Source: Paraglaciecola mesophila KMM 241 (GTDB lineage: Bacteria; Pseudomonadota; Gammaproteobacteria; Enterobacterales; Alteromonadaceae). Taken from it: DNA of 64,000 nt. The first letter of the stretch is position 1. The number at the start of each line of letters is the position of its first letter. The position numbers and the translations under genes are program-made. Where the stretch lies: positions 248,001 through 312,000 of the forward strand of contig NZ_BAEP01000075.1 in NCBI RefSeq assembly GCF_000315015.1, in the 5' to 3' direction. A model generated the notes under the pieces. It worked only from the letters and a program-made list of their open reading frames with translations. It had not been told where the DNA came from and searched no databases. Shown here piece after piece: positions 55,101-63,972 of this stretch.

Positions 55101-55963
55101 CATCTGATCCGATGAATTTGGACGATATAGATGCCTTAGGTGATTTCGATGATGGCGAATTAGAAAAAGCCCTAGCAGATTTTGACGATGATGGGCCTAA
55201 AACGAGTGTTGAGCCATCTCAGCCTAAGGAAAGTGCTCTGCCATCTGATGCGATGGATTTAGACGATATAGATGCCTTAGGTGATTTCAATGATGATGAA
55301 TTAGAGCACGCGCTAGAGAACTTTGTTCTAGACGATGATTCTGGCAATAGCGAGACGTTGTCCGATAACGAATCATTAACACCTTCTTCTGCGAAAGATA
55401 GTGAAGAATTAGATGAATTTCCTGAACTTGGGGATTGGTTAAACGAAGTCAATGAAGACGATAAAGGGGCTATTGAGAACCTAGAATCAGCCTCATTCGA
55501 TGACATGTTACAGACTTTAGATGAAGATTTAGGCGATGCCATTTCTGCAACGTCTGAAAGCGAGCCATCACTCAGCAACACCAATCAAGCTGGGCAAGAT
55601 ATTGATGGCGCGGTGGACATAGCAACGTTACTGGAAGAAAGCGATCCCCATGGGCAAGATCGCGATTTTCTAGACGTTGACGACTTGCTGAATGACAGTA
55701 TCACTGCGGATCCCTCACCGGAAAAAGCACTAGATTTAGAATCCGTGATGGGTGAATTCTCAGGGGCACAAGGCGACGTTGATCATATCGACGTGGACAG
55801 TGATGACGGCTTTGGCGCTAAGCTTGATTTAGCCCATGCCTATATCGAAATAGGTGAGACTGAATCAGCTACAGAGCTACTTGAAGAAATCATTGAAAAC
55901 GGACATCCCCCGCAATCAGATGAAGCTAAGCGTGTCTTGGCTAGCCTATCCGAAAATGACTAA
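52199..55963 (+). CDS. fimV: FimV-like peptidoglycan-associated polar hub protein
   Basis: A 1254-residue FimV/HubP-type protein. A signal peptide is followed by a LysM-like domain (about 45-105, PITAADTLWRIASDARQ), a coiled coil (about 145-240), one transmembrane helix (about 260-282) and an enormous acidic cytoplasmic region (about 290-1190), rich in Asp/Glu and containing repeated segments. The conserved C-terminal FimV/HubP motif, LDLAHAYIEIGETESATELLEEII, sits at about 1205-1230. The family organises type IV pilus and pole-localised systems. AAGG precedes the ATG at 52199. Unusually large; the acidic region is the only expanded part. Confidence 0.93.
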   Translation: MNLRTLALLFVASLTLTFSIGLHSADFQQIRIKGPKSSDSDYSGQTYGPITAADTLWRIASDARQNTNHSIYQVMLATYELNPDAFERNNINLMRDGAILRLPASKYVKRVNEAQAISKVRYDNQLLNLGGETLGAGATGNVNKKLASKDDLDETKDIIEKRLGAIDEEQNRQFQEIRQQFAESILSVQTIINENQRVFESLDSVNKDLAEIRNQEEMRDEQMSQMGKSIEELLAKSRDAEAKALAEQQRGGFTDWLMKPLTLIISSILVSLLILGGFAYWLVKRKKPQEMDLDLLATKDEPADTYVASEMDDLSDALSEELTSELDDDNLFGEQDVPDDVLAEELKESFDDAQELDDTQELDGKEEFDDLGDDMLVPDSELNPTEEFEAGSDELDQDDLDNLFEDEDDLLAEIDEEMDNISLSDEDKEESQADAQEAETAKVEIDETQAETSEAENTEESSALDDENFDFDIDLDESAKVESATEAEIVEELGDEDLDLDDNDLDDIDVETTDDASNEPLQETSSDAGAVSQVDDTDEQPEISIDDLLVEPKPELPESSEVNADDPINEDMLEQLDKEIASQSEELDNITSNLIDELEQVEMMQDMLPDEEDASEPEFTGTPQHDIQELDKITEGLGDIFAEADSHGTEKIEHDVENLSVEDLTPADEDIGTEVEEPALTAEQADEFEAEESKSLEEELPPEAANTDESVDEIPGTEDVPLEEAATDHEESTPIAGQANEFEAEESKSLEEELPPEAANTDESVNEELTPTAEQADELVTEESQSLEEDLTPEVAETNELLEVSVDQNSATEDEPLEEAGTDHEESTPIAEQTEESVTEESQSLEEDLTPEAAEANESLDDSVDESPATEDEPLEEVRADHEDSTPIVDQTDELATEESEPSAEETAPETAITDEPVDEPESEELELDTDSDVISEDNALEQALADFDETTSEANDEPSQADESETSSDPMNLDDIDALGDFDDGELEKALADFDDDGPKTSVEPSQPKESALPSDAMDLDDIDALGDFNDDELEHALENFVLDDDSGNSETLSDNESLTPSSAKDSEELDEFPELGDWLNEVNEDDKGAIENLESASFDDMLQTLDEDLGDAISATSESEPSLSNTNQAGQDIDGAVDIATLLEESDPHGQDRDFLDVDDLLNDSITADPSPEKALDLESVMGEFSGAQGDVDHIDVDSDDGFGAKLDLAHAYIEIGETESATELLEEIIENGHPPQSDEAKRVLASLSEND
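54246..54900 (+). repeat. Degenerate tandem repeats inside fimV
   Basis: About four copies of a unit of roughly 150-165 bp. The 72-bp stretch 54256-54327 is repeated exactly at 54418-54489, 162 bp (54 codons) away; weaker copies lie near 54515 and 54700 (ESQSLEEDLTPE). The units encode acidic text such as EESKSLEEELPPEA. Period lengths are whole codons, so expansion and contraction would keep the frame. Confidence 0.85.
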
Positions 55964-56089
55964 GTAAGAAATTACGACAAAGACGACGTGATGTCGTTGT
56001 CTCTACCCGATTAAATGTCGTAAAAAAGCGTCTTTATTTAATACATCAACAAAAAATAAGTTAGTATTATTCAAAAAATTGAGGCGGCT

Positions 56090-56731
56090 GTGACTAGGTT
56101 CATTTTCTTTCTATTGCTAATCATGGCAAATTCAGTCAGTTATGCTGGCAACATTGCGGTTACTCTTTTGGATAATCAGCAAAAACCGTTAGTGAATGCT
56201 GTGGTTTATCTTTTACCGAAAACGGCATCTGTAGAGCCCGTTGAAAACATGGCGATCATGGATCAAGTCGACACCCAGTTTTACCCGCATATTCTTGCAG
56301 TTCAGCGTAACACTCAAGTGAGTTTTCCTAATTCTGACTCGATTCAGCATCACGTATACTCGTTCTCTAGCGCTAAGGTATTTGAGTTAGAGCTATACAA
56401 GGGGTTGCGGGCGGATCCGTTGTTGTTCGACAACCTTGGTGTGGTGGAAATGGGGTGTAATGTGCATGACTGGATGCTGGGTTATATTTATGTAGTGGAT
56501 ACGCCGTATTTTAAAAAATCGGGCAGCGCAGGTGAGGTGACAATCAACGTGCCTGACGGTGAATATACGCTTAATGCATGGCATCCACGTATCAGCGATA
56601 GCCCAGAGTCATTCCAAATGATGTTATCAGTAAAAGGTGATACTCAGATTAAGATGAGTGTGCCTTCAGCTCTGTTACCTGATGTAAATGCCTTTGAAGA
56701 TAGTGCAGATGAATTCGGTGAATATGAGTAG
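56090..56731 (+). CDS. Cupredoxin-like periplasmic protein
   Basis: A 213-residue protein (methylamine-utilisation-type cupredoxin family) with a signal peptide ending SVSYAG. Residues for a type-1 copper site are visible in the expected order: His87 or His88 in SIQHHVYSF, then Cys123, His126 and Met129 in GCNVHDWMLGYIYV. It may carry or sense copper or electrons. The start is a GTG at 56090 with GAGG upstream. Its end overlaps the downstream GGDEF/EAL gene, so it is the first member of a coupled operon. The metal content is inference from residues only. Confidence 0.82.
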   Translation: MTRFIFFLLLIMANSVSYAGNIAVTLLDNQQKPLVNAVVYLLPKTASVEPVENMAIMDQVDTQFYPHILAVQRNTQVSFPNSDSIQHHVYSFSSAKVFELELYKGLRADPLLFDNLGVVEMGCNVHDWMLGYIYVVDTPYFKKSGSAGEVTINVPDGEYTLNAWHPRISDSPESFQMMLSVKGDTQIKMSVPSALLPDVNAFEDSADEFGEYE

Positions 56732-59081
56732 CAAAAGCGTGTTGATTAAACCCTCTTTGCAAATGCGAATGTCATTCATATTTTTGCTCTTGCTTGGTAT
56801 TATTGTTGTGGTGACCATTTATTTCGTTCAGCAAGCCACCTACAAACACGCTAGAGCTCAACTGTTAAGTCATATTCAAACCTCTGCTGGCGTTGTGCAA
56901 GATAATGTTGAGGGACGAGCCAGTGCGCTAGATAACGGAATGGCTACACTCGCCAAAGATTTCAGCATGAAGCAACTCATAGCAACAGCTAAAAATGATC
57001 AACGCTCTTTAGGCTCTGCTATGTCTAACTACCAAAGCCGCTTAGGAGCAGATATCTACTGGGTTTTGGATAAGGACTTCACACCACTTATTGCAGCGCA
57101 ATCGCCGTTTGCAAACAGCAAACAAGTTGTTCCTGCATTTTCCAAAGCCACTCTGCATTGGTTTACTTACCAAGGGCGTAACTATCTTATGCGCTCAATT
57201 CCTGTGCGCTTTGTTGAAACTTCGGCTCAAATCAATGCTTGGGTCGTGATGGGGATTGATGCAAAGAAACTGTTCACACCGCATCTGGTGGATTTAACCG
57301 ATATGCAAATAACACTGTTCGGTGGCAATGCTAGTGTGCTTTTGGGAGCGACCCCTGAAACGCATTTCGTTGTGGGCTCAAGGCAAGGCGAAATCGCTGA
57401 AACGCGAGGACTTCACAGTTTACCAGTAAATTCTACCAGCATAATTTACAGTGCTTTTGAGCTTGGTACTTGGCAAGGTGAATCGGCTTTTATCGTATTG
57501 TCGATGGATGAAGATGATGCGTTTCTTTCTAATGAAAGTTTAATTGGTCAGTTAATCTTCATTTTGTTGGCCGCTGCCGCGCTGGGTTTATTAGGTGCGA
57601 CACTGCTATCACGGGAAATTACCAAGCCGTTACATAAACTGATAGATGCCGCGCGCAGAATGCGTGCAGGTGAAAATGTTGATAGTTTTCCCAATGCAAA
57701 CACCCGAGAAGTAGAAACGCTTTCCAGCGCCTTTAGTGATATGCAACTAGGTATACAAGATCGTGAAGCACAAATTCACCAACTGGCTTATTTTGACGAG
57801 CTAACCCATATCCCAAACCGGATCCAATTTTCTAACCATATCAGGGGCATGATCAGGCAAACTCCAGAATGCGAGTTGATCGTTTTAATGATAGATGTAG
57901 ACAGGTTCAAAGAGATAAACGATACCCTAGGTCATGATTTAGGCGACGAACTGCTTATTGCCATCGCCAAGCGCTTACATAACCACACGCAAAACAAGGG
58001 TTTTTGTGCGCGATTAGGGGGAGATGAATATGCTTGGGTCGGCCTTCAAGAGGTTGATACACGCCCGCAAGATGTGGCTCAAAATCTTCTAAGCGTGTTC
58101 GAGCAGCCCTTTAAGATAGAAAATCTAGTGCTAGATGTGGACTGCTCAATGGGGATTGCCCTTTATCCACAACACGCTTCGTCGCTGCAAGGGCTTATGC
58201 AATGTGCTGATATTGCGATGTACAGTTGTAAAGAGCAGCATAATCCATTCGCTCTTTATAATGATGCACTTAACAAACATTCAGTGGTTCGATTAAGTCT
58301 TATGTCACAGCTTAAAGGCGCGTTAGCTGAGGGACAATTAGAGCTACATTACCAACCCAAATTAACCATCGCGAACGATAAAATAGAAACGCTAGAATGC
58401 CTAATACGCTGGTTTCACCCTGAACATGGTTTCGTTCCCCCTGATGACTTCATTCCATTAGCCGAGCAAACAGGCGCTATTCGCCACGTTACCCAATGGG
58501 CATTAAGAACAGCGTGCGAGCAACTTAAACAATGGCGCGATAAGAACATATATTTTTCCGTGGCAGTGAACATTTCAGCGATCGATTTAGTTGATCTGTC
58601 GTTACCAGCGAGCATTAATTCCTTGCTCAATGAGTTCGATTTACCTCCCAGTTCATTGACAATGGAAGTGACTGAAAGTGCGGTTATGGGCGATCCAGAA
58701 AATGCCCTCAAGGCATTAAACTTACTGCGAGATATGGGCGTGTCCTTGTCTATTGATGACTTTGGTACGGGCTATTCTTCGATGGCTCAACTAAAAAAAA
58801 TGCCTGTAGATGAACTCAAAATTGATAAGGCATTTGTACTTGCGTTAGCCACAAATCAAGAAGACAGAGTGATGGTGAAAACGCTAGTCAGCCTAGCGCG
58901 AAATTTAGGGCTTACAACAGTAGCTGAAGGGGTTGAAGACCTCGCAACGTTAGAGTTTTTAATAGAAGTCGGTTGCACCAAGGCACAAGGCTATTACATG
59001 ACTAAGGCATTGCGCGCTGATGAATTAATCGCTTGGTATGAAACGTTTACCGAACAGGGATTAGCTTCGTGCTCACAATGA
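56709..59081 (+). CDS. Membrane-bound GGDEF/EAL c-di-GMP protein with HAMP
   Basis: About 790 residues: helix (about 22-42), periplasmic sensor (to about 275), second helix, HAMP (about 300-352), GGDEF (about 358-520) and EAL (about 535-785). The diguanylate site is GGDEY rather than GGDEF and no RxxD I-site precedes it. The EAL signature is ECLIRW, with DDFGTG, KIDK and AEGVED intact, so phosphodiesterase activity is the better-supported one. The start is ambiguous between 56709 (GAAGA upstream) and 56724; both overlap the cupredoxin gene. It overlaps the downstream barrel gene by ATGA. Confidence 0.92.
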   Translation: MNSVNMSSKSVLIKPSLQMRMSFIFLLLLGIIVVVTIYFVQQATYKHARAQLLSHIQTSAGVVQDNVEGRASALDNGMATLAKDFSMKQLIATAKNDQRSLGSAMSNYQSRLGADIYWVLDKDFTPLIAAQSPFANSKQVVPAFSKATLHWFTYQGRNYLMRSIPVRFVETSAQINAWVVMGIDAKKLFTPHLVDLTDMQITLFGGNASVLLGATPETHFVVGSRQGEIAETRGLHSLPVNSTSIIYSAFELGTWQGESAFIVLSMDEDDAFLSNESLIGQLIFILLAAAALGLLGATLLSREITKPLHKLIDAARRMRAGENVDSFPNANTREVETLSSAFSDMQLGIQDREAQIHQLAYFDELTHIPNRIQFSNHIRGMIRQTPECELIVLMIDVDRFKEINDTLGHDLGDELLIAIAKRLHNHTQNKGFCARLGGDEYAWVGLQEVDTRPQDVAQNLLSVFEQPFKIENLVLDVDCSMGIALYPQHASSLQGLMQCADIAMYSCKEQHNPFALYNDALNKHSVVRLSLMSQLKGALAEGQLELHYQPKLTIANDKIETLECLIRWFHPEHGFVPPDDFIPLAEQTGAIRHVTQWALRTACEQLKQWRDKNIYFSVAVNISAIDLVDLSLPASINSLLNEFDLPPSSLTMEVTESAVMGDPENALKALNLLRDMGVSLSIDDFGTGYSSMAQLKKMPVDELKIDKAFVLALATNQEDRVMVKTLVSLARNLGLTTVAEGVEDLATLEFLIEVGCTKAQGYYMTKALRADELIAWYETFTEQGLASCSQ

Positions 59082-60310
59082 GGTGGCCGCGTTTTGGGCC
59101 TGCAATGTTACTTGGTTTTTATATAATAGTCGGTTGGCAAAATCCTGTAAGTGCCCAGCAATTCAGCGGCCTCATTCAGGTGAATATTGTGCACGGTGGT
59201 GATCATACACCGTGGCTTGATAAAGGAACCGGTATTCTTGCGTATCAAGATAATGCAGTGCATTTACAGCAAGGCGTATTAAGAGTAGCGGATCGGTTAT
59301 CATCGAGTTTCTCCTATGATGTCAGCGCTAACCTGTATCAGCTAGGTGAGCAACGCTTGGGTATTTCACAAGCAACCATACACTATAAGCCTTTGTCTCA
59401 TCGTCAGGTCCGTTTTAAATCGAGAGCAGGGTTCTTTTACCCGCGTTTGTCTCTTGAGAATGTGGATTTAGGATGGCTATCGCCCTATACCTACACGCAA
59501 TCTGCTATCAACAGTTGGGTTGGCGAAGAACTCAGGATTGCAGGTATCGAAGGATCGTTATTTAGTTCAGGGCGCAGTCGTCGCAGTCCATTGACTTGGG
59601 AAGTAACAGCTGGGGCTTTTAAAGGCAACGATACCTTGGGTACCGTGCTTAGCTGGCGAGGCTTTGCAATGCACGATAGACAAAGCTTGCACAATGATAG
59701 AGTTGTGTTCGCTAATTACCCTACGGTTGTGGATCCTAACGGAATCTTTCATCCGTCTTATGTGGAGCCATTTCATGAGCTTGATAGCAGAGTAGGGTAT
59801 TACCTAGGTGCACACCTGAATTACTATCACAGCAGTAAAGTCCGTTATTATTTTTACGACAATCAGGCCAATCCAAACGTCGTGAATTCTCAGCGTTTAT
59901 ACGCTTGGCGTACTAAGTTTCATTCGTTGGCGCTCTCACATGACGTCACGCCAAATGGACGATTCATTGCCCAATGGTTAACAGGCAGCAGCCACATGGG
60001 GCAGCGATTTGTATACATCAATTTCGACGCATACTATGTCATGTATAGCCATAAAGTCGGCTCACATCGATTCAGCGCCCGCTACGATGACTTTAATGTT
60101 GGGGAAGATGACATATTCCCAGACGATCCAAACAACAGCGACGGGCAGGCTGTGACCTTCGCATGGCGTTATACCATTGATAAAAATTGGCAAGTGGGGC
60201 TAGAGCAACATTTTAATCGTAATAGCGCTGATATTCGTTCGACGCTTGGCGAGCAACAAAGACAAAATCAGCAACAAACCCTTGCCGTGGCCCAGTACAG
60301 ATGGCGCTAG
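59078..60310 (+). CDS. Predicted outer-membrane beta-barrel protein
   Basis: A 410-residue exported protein. The signal peptide ends NPVSAQQ. The mature part is rich in alternating strands (VSANLYQLGEQRLGISQATIHY, FKSRAGFFYPRL, YYLGAHLNYYHSS, SHRFSARYDDFN) with a terminal VAQYRWR, fitting a beta-barrel. No family recognised. It starts at the ATG of an ATGA junction with the GGDEF/EAL gene, so it is coupled to it, and is followed by a terminator. It is the third gene of the cupredoxin operon. Confidence 0.75.
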   Translation: MRWPRFGPAMLLGFYIIVGWQNPVSAQQFSGLIQVNIVHGGDHTPWLDKGTGILAYQDNAVHLQQGVLRVADRLSSSFSYDVSANLYQLGEQRLGISQATIHYKPLSHRQVRFKSRAGFFYPRLSLENVDLGWLSPYTYTQSAINSWVGEELRIAGIEGSLFSSGRSRRSPLTWEVTAGAFKGNDTLGTVLSWRGFAMHDRQSLHNDRVVFANYPTVVDPNGIFHPSYVEPFHELDSRVGYYLGAHLNYYHSSKVRYYFYDNQANPNVVNSQRLYAWRTKFHSLALSHDVTPNGRFIAQWLTGSSHMGQRFVYINFDAYYVMYSHKVGSHRFSARYDDFNVGEDDIFPDDPNNSDGQAVTFAWRYTIDKNWQVGLEQHFNRNSADIRSTLGEQQRQNQQQTLAVAQYRWR

Positions 60311-60330
60311 AAGCACTAATATATAGATAC

Positions 60331-60361
60331 AAAAACGGCAACCCATGGTTGCCGTTTTTTT
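60331..60361. terminator. Bidirectional terminator
   Basis: AAAAACGGCAACC, loop, GGTTGCCGTTTTTTT. The perfect stem with A-run and T-run serves the convergent barrel and DUF481 genes. Confidence 0.92.
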
Positions 60362-60377
60362 CACGCTTGACCGTTGT

Positions 60378-61115
60378 TTAGAAGAAAGTGTAAACGATGG
60401 TTGCTGCTGTTTGCGTATCTAGTTTTTCTGTTCCCTCAGACACACTTGAGTTGTGATCGAAAGTTAAGGTTAGTTTCATTGACAATGAACTGTTTATTTT
60501 GGCTGAGATAGAGCTAATGGACTTAGATTTGGTGTTATCTTCACCCACTTCCGTACTCATTGTTTGTTTGAACGTTGCCGTATCAGAAATTTTCCAATTG
60601 AAGCCTAATGCGCCACGAACGATGAAACTATCTGCGTCTTCACCTTCAGAGGTTTCAGCAAAAGAGTAACCAGGACCGATACTGTATTCAAACTTGGTGG
60701 TTTCGTTGTCCCACAACTTTTGGCTCCAACCCGCGGCAACGGTTGACTGATAATTAAAGCTGCTGAAGCGGTCATCTTCGTATGAACCGAACGCGAATAA
60801 ACGGTGATCAGGGTTGGCTAACTTGTAGTTACCTTGACCAGAGATAAAGAATTTCTGCGCTGTAGTTTGGCTTTCACTGGTATCATCATCGAGGGTGACA
60901 TCATCTTTCTTATATAGCCCTTCGAACAAGAAATCATTGCTCCATTGCTCTAATTCTTGATGAGCAGATAACTTAGCATTTAAAGACGTGGTCTCTGTGT
61001 TGCCCGAGGTGGCGATAAAGCCTAGCTCGCCATCCATAGTAAATGGTTTAACTTCTTCTTGGGCGAAGGCATTTCCCGCGAGGAGTAATCCAGAGGCGAT
61101 AAGCGTTTTTTTCAT
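60378..61115 (-). CDS. DUF481-family outer-membrane protein
   Basis: A 245-residue DUF481 (YdiY-like) barrel protein. The signal peptide ends GNAFAQ. The mature barrel begins with DGELGFIATSGNTETTSLNAKLSAHQELEQW (two blocks), the DUF481 hallmark of strands interrupted by SGNTE, and ends in TAATIVYTFF. It is paralogous to the gene just upstream. Function is unknown, the family being predicted outer-membrane proteins of salt-stress or acid-stress genomes. Confidence 0.88.
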   Translation of the reverse strand: MKKTLIASGLLLAGNAFAQEEVKPFTMDGELGFIATSGNTETTSLNAKLSAHQELEQWSNDFLFEGLYKKDDVTLDDDTSESQTTAQKFFISGQGNYKLANPDHRLFAFGSYEDDRFSSFNYQSTVAAGWSQKLWDNETTKFEYSIGPGYSFAETSEGEDADSFIVRGALGFNWKISDTATFKQTMSTEVGEDNTKSKSISSISAKINSSLSMKLTLTFDHNSSVSEGTEKLDTQTAATIVYTFF

Positions 61116-61165
61116 TTAAAAATATCCTTAAGTTGAAAAGTAAAATTTGTTAGGGCAATGGCGAA

Positions 61166-61957
61166 TTAGAAAAATTGATACACGAGCGTAACAGCGGTTT
61201 CCGTGTCTAGGCTCTCTTGGGCCACTTCGGCGTTGCTGTTGTGTTCCATAATAAAAGACAGCTTCATGGCCAAAGAGCCAAAGATTTTAGTGGAAAGTGA
61301 CGTCTCTGATTTTGTTCTGGTGTATTCAGGATCGGTTTCAGTACTGATGAACTGGCGAAACTGCGCGGACTTAGATATTTCTAAGGTGTATTCCAAAGCG
61401 GTGCGAAGAATGACGCCTTGTAAGTCATCATTTTCTTCGTCGTTTTTGGCTTCAGCAATAGCATAACCCGGTCCTACACTGTATTTGAACTCGCTAAATT
61501 CGTCGCGCCAAAGGCGTTCACTCCAACCGCTGGCGACTAAAGTTTGGTAGTCATAAATATCGAACCGATCATTTTCATATTCGGCATAAATAAAGATCCG
61601 TTCATCCGGCGAGGCGAGCTTAAAGTCTATTTGGGTGGAGATAAAGTTCTTCTGAGCCGTAGTAACGTCATATTCATCCCCACCATCGTCTGCTTCTTTT
61701 GAGGTTTTATACCGAGTATTGGCAATCGCTTGGTAGCTCCATTTCTCGAGCTCGTGACTGATATTAAATTTAGCATTGATACTGGAAGAGTTGGTGTTGC
61801 CTTTGTTATACAGTAAACCTAATTCACCGGTGGCCGTGATGTTGCTTCCAGATGCTGGAAGGTTACCACCGCTATCGGACATGTAGAGCGAGCGCATAAT
61901 GTTTATTTGAGCGTGGCAGGGGAAACACAGTGCCAGCAAGATGAGGTATCTAAGCAT
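61166..61957 (-). CDS. Second DUF481-family outer-membrane protein
   Basis: A 263-residue DUF481 barrel protein, paralogous to the downstream one, sharing GELG(L/F), GNT(N/E), HELEKWSYQ and ETAVTLVYQFF. The signal peptide is LILLALCFPCHAQ. The ATG at 61957 (MLRYLI) is preceded by GAAG; the ATG at 61972 adds five residues with no ribosome binding site. The two genes are 50 bp apart and likely form a tandem duplication transcribed together. Confidence 0.85.
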   Translation of the reverse strand: MLRYLILLALCFPCHAQINIMRSLYMSDSGGNLPASGSNITATGELGLLYNKGNTNSSSINAKFNISHELEKWSYQAIANTRYKTSKEADDGGDEYDVTTAQKNFISTQIDFKLASPDERIFIYAEYENDRFDIYDYQTLVASGWSERLWRDEFSEFKYSVGPGYAIAEAKNDEENDDLQGVILRTALEYTLEISKSAQFRQFISTETDPEYTRTKSETSLSTKIFGSLAMKLSFIMEHNSNAEVAQESLDTETAVTLVYQFF

Positions 61958-62075
61958 TATTCTTCGAAACATGTTAGGTGGCTAAAAGACAATGCCGTGC
62001 AGTATAGCTAAACGGGATAGTAAATGCATCCATAAACATGGCTGAAGCCTTCTACTTTAGGCTACCACCAGAACA

Positions 62076-62906
62076 TCATGGGCTAAGAAGTTCAATCATA
62101 GTTTGTGCTTCCATGTGTGCGAATTTTATACCGTCCGTTACGTCTTGTTCTTCTAAACCCGCTTTGCGTAAAATCATCGGGTGAATCAAACTCAAAGCAC
62201 TAAATTTATCAGGAGAAACCATAGCCACAGCTACGCGGCAAATGGTAAACATTAGGCTTACTTCGCGGCTCGAGTTTGCTGCCGTTTCATTGTTGGCATC
62301 TGGCAACACTTGGTACAAATGTGCAGGGAGTCCCCATTGTTTTAATAAAGCGTAGGTGCAATCCGTATAAAAGAACCCCAGTACCGACTTTTGGCGTTTC
62401 CAAGGTGGTACATGTTGGTCGTAATCGTTACAGGCAATTGCCAGTTCAGGGGTTTGCACTGCAACGATGAGTTCTCCGATATTGTGCAATAAGCCGATAA
62501 CAAAATACCGAGCACTGGTGCGGGTTTGCGTCATTTTTGCTAAGTGTTTAGCCACCAATGCAGCGTAGATACTTTGTAACCAGAAACGCTTTAAATCAAT
62601 TACGTCGTTGCTGAAATGTTCAAACGCAGACCCAGCCGTCTCGGCCATCACCAAATTGTACAGGGCTTCACCGCCCACTACATTAACGGCTTTATTCATG
62701 TTATCCACTTGAGACTCAAAACGGAATAAGGCACTGTTGGCCAACTTCAGAAGCTTAGAGCTAAGGGCTGGGTCGGTAGACACAAGTCTCGCGATATCGT
62801 CCGTGCTGGCATTGTTGCTGTCTAGCAGCGTGCGAATTTGTACACAAATTTTAGGTAAGGCGAATGACTCAGTAGCACGGGTTGCGTATTCATCAGCAGA
62901 AAACAT
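62076..62906 (-). CDS. HDOD-domain signalling protein
   Basis: A 276-residue HDOD protein (HD-related output domain). Features are the N-terminal FALPKICVQIRTLLDSNNAS, DPALSSKLLKLANSALF, and the RYFVIGLLHNIGELIV segment in the catalytic-like core, with the HD residues mostly replaced. Such proteins serve in regulation, often in chemotaxis or c-di-GMP networks, but usually lack hydrolase activity. It is a single gene, divergent from the alpha/beta hydrolase. Confidence 0.88.
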   Translation of the reverse strand: MFSADEYATRATESFALPKICVQIRTLLDSNNASTDDIARLVSTDPALSSKLLKLANSALFRFESQVDNMNKAVNVVGGEALYNLVMAETAGSAFEHFSNDVIDLKRFWLQSIYAALVAKHLAKMTQTRTSARYFVIGLLHNIGELIVAVQTPELAIACNDYDQHVPPWKRQKSVLGFFYTDCTYALLKQWGLPAHLYQVLPDANNETAANSSREVSLMFTICRVAVAMVSPDKFSALSLIHPMILRKAGLEEQDVTDGIKFAHMEAQTMIELLSP

Positions 62907-63030
62907 AAGCTAGCCCTTTGATTTTTTTATTATTAGTTGCTCAGTATAGCCCCCATTGTTGCAATATTGATATTGAACTAAAGGCGCTTTTACAGGCCAA
63001 AACGGAGTGTCTTCATTTAGGTCTTTTTTT

Positions 63031-63972
63031 ATGTCCAATGCTCTACCTGTAGAATTGAGAAATCACTCCGGCGCTGTTCGCCTTGCTTTTGATGCTTTTG
63101 GTGAGCGCGAAAATCCTCCCATCATGTTGATTATGGGGCTAGGGGCTCAGCGGTTTTTTTGGGAAGATGGATTTTGTAAAATGCTCGCAGAACAAGGCTT
63201 TTGGGTGATCCGTTTCGATAATCGAGATGTGGGTGAGAGCACAGTACTAGCTGATAGGTTGCCTCCAAATTTATTGCAGTTGGCGGCAAGCGGATTGTTT
63301 GACGCAGCCGTTTCTACTCCATATTCATTAAAAGATATGGCAGACGATGTGGTTAGTTTGATGGCGCAACTGGGGATCACTAAAGCCCATATAGTGGGCG
63401 CATCAATGGGAGGAATGATCGCTCAGCTATTAGCCATACATCATCCGCAAAATGTTCTGAGCTTGACTTCTATTATGTCTAGTACGGGTAATAAAAACCT
63501 GTATAAGCCTGACAAAATGGTATTACTTAAGTTGCTGAAACCGATGTCTAAAAAGCGGGAAAAATGCATCGAAAGTGGTGTTGAATTTTGGCGATCACTG
63601 CATGGCCATTTTTATACCTTCGACTTACTACGTACTGAAAGTCTAGTGCGACGAGCTTATGAAATAGGGGTTAGCACGGATGGGGTACTACGCCAGTTTG
63701 CCGCTATTTTGACTGCTAAGGATCGCACCAGCGGCCTGAATCGTTTATCTGTGCCAACATTGGTTATTCACGGCGAGGATGACCCCTTGCTTCCGGTGAG
63801 TAATGGTCACGCAACCGCGAGCGCAATTGATAACGCGATATTAAAAATTTATGCAGGAATGGGGCATACCTTGCCCATTGAATTGTGGCGGTCTATCGTC
63901 AGCGATATAGCAAACATGGCGCACCGTGCAGATTTAAGCGAGGATTGCGAGCGACTACGGGCCGCGGTTTAG
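63031..63972 (+). CDS. Alpha/beta hydrolase (Ser nucleophile)
   Basis: A 313-residue alpha/beta hydrolase. The oxyanion region is LIMGLGAQRFFWEDGF, the nucleophile elbow is VGASMGGMIAQLLA, the acid is in VIHGEDDPLLP and the His in GMGHTLPIELW. The Ser-His-Asp triad is complete. It is most like the aclacinomycin-methylesterase/RdmC branch; the natural substrate is unknown. The ATG at 63031 is chosen; the ORF opens at a GTG at 63007. It ends 28 bp before the window edge. Confidence 0.88.
   Translation: MSNALPVELRNHSGAVRLAFDAFGERENPPIMLIMGLGAQRFFWEDGFCKMLAEQGFWVIRFDNRDVGESTVLADRLPPNLLQLAASGLFDAAVSTPYSLKDMADDVVSLMAQLGITKAHIVGASMGGMIAQLLAIHHPQNVLSLTSIMSSTGNKNLYKPDKMVLLKLLKPMSKKREKCIESGVEFWRSLHGHFYTFDLLRTESLVRRAYEIGVSTDGVLRQFAAILTAKDRTSGLNRLSVPTLVIHGEDDPLLPVSNGHATASAIDNAILKIYAGMGHTLPIELWRSIVSDIANMAHRADLSEDCERLRAAV

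Noticed and set aside
42873-56077. Shared 15-mer AGTATTATTCAAAAA near both c-di-GMP operons
   Set aside because: It is AT-rich, and about one or two such chance repeats are expected in 64 kb; one copy lies downstream of its operon rather than in the promoter.
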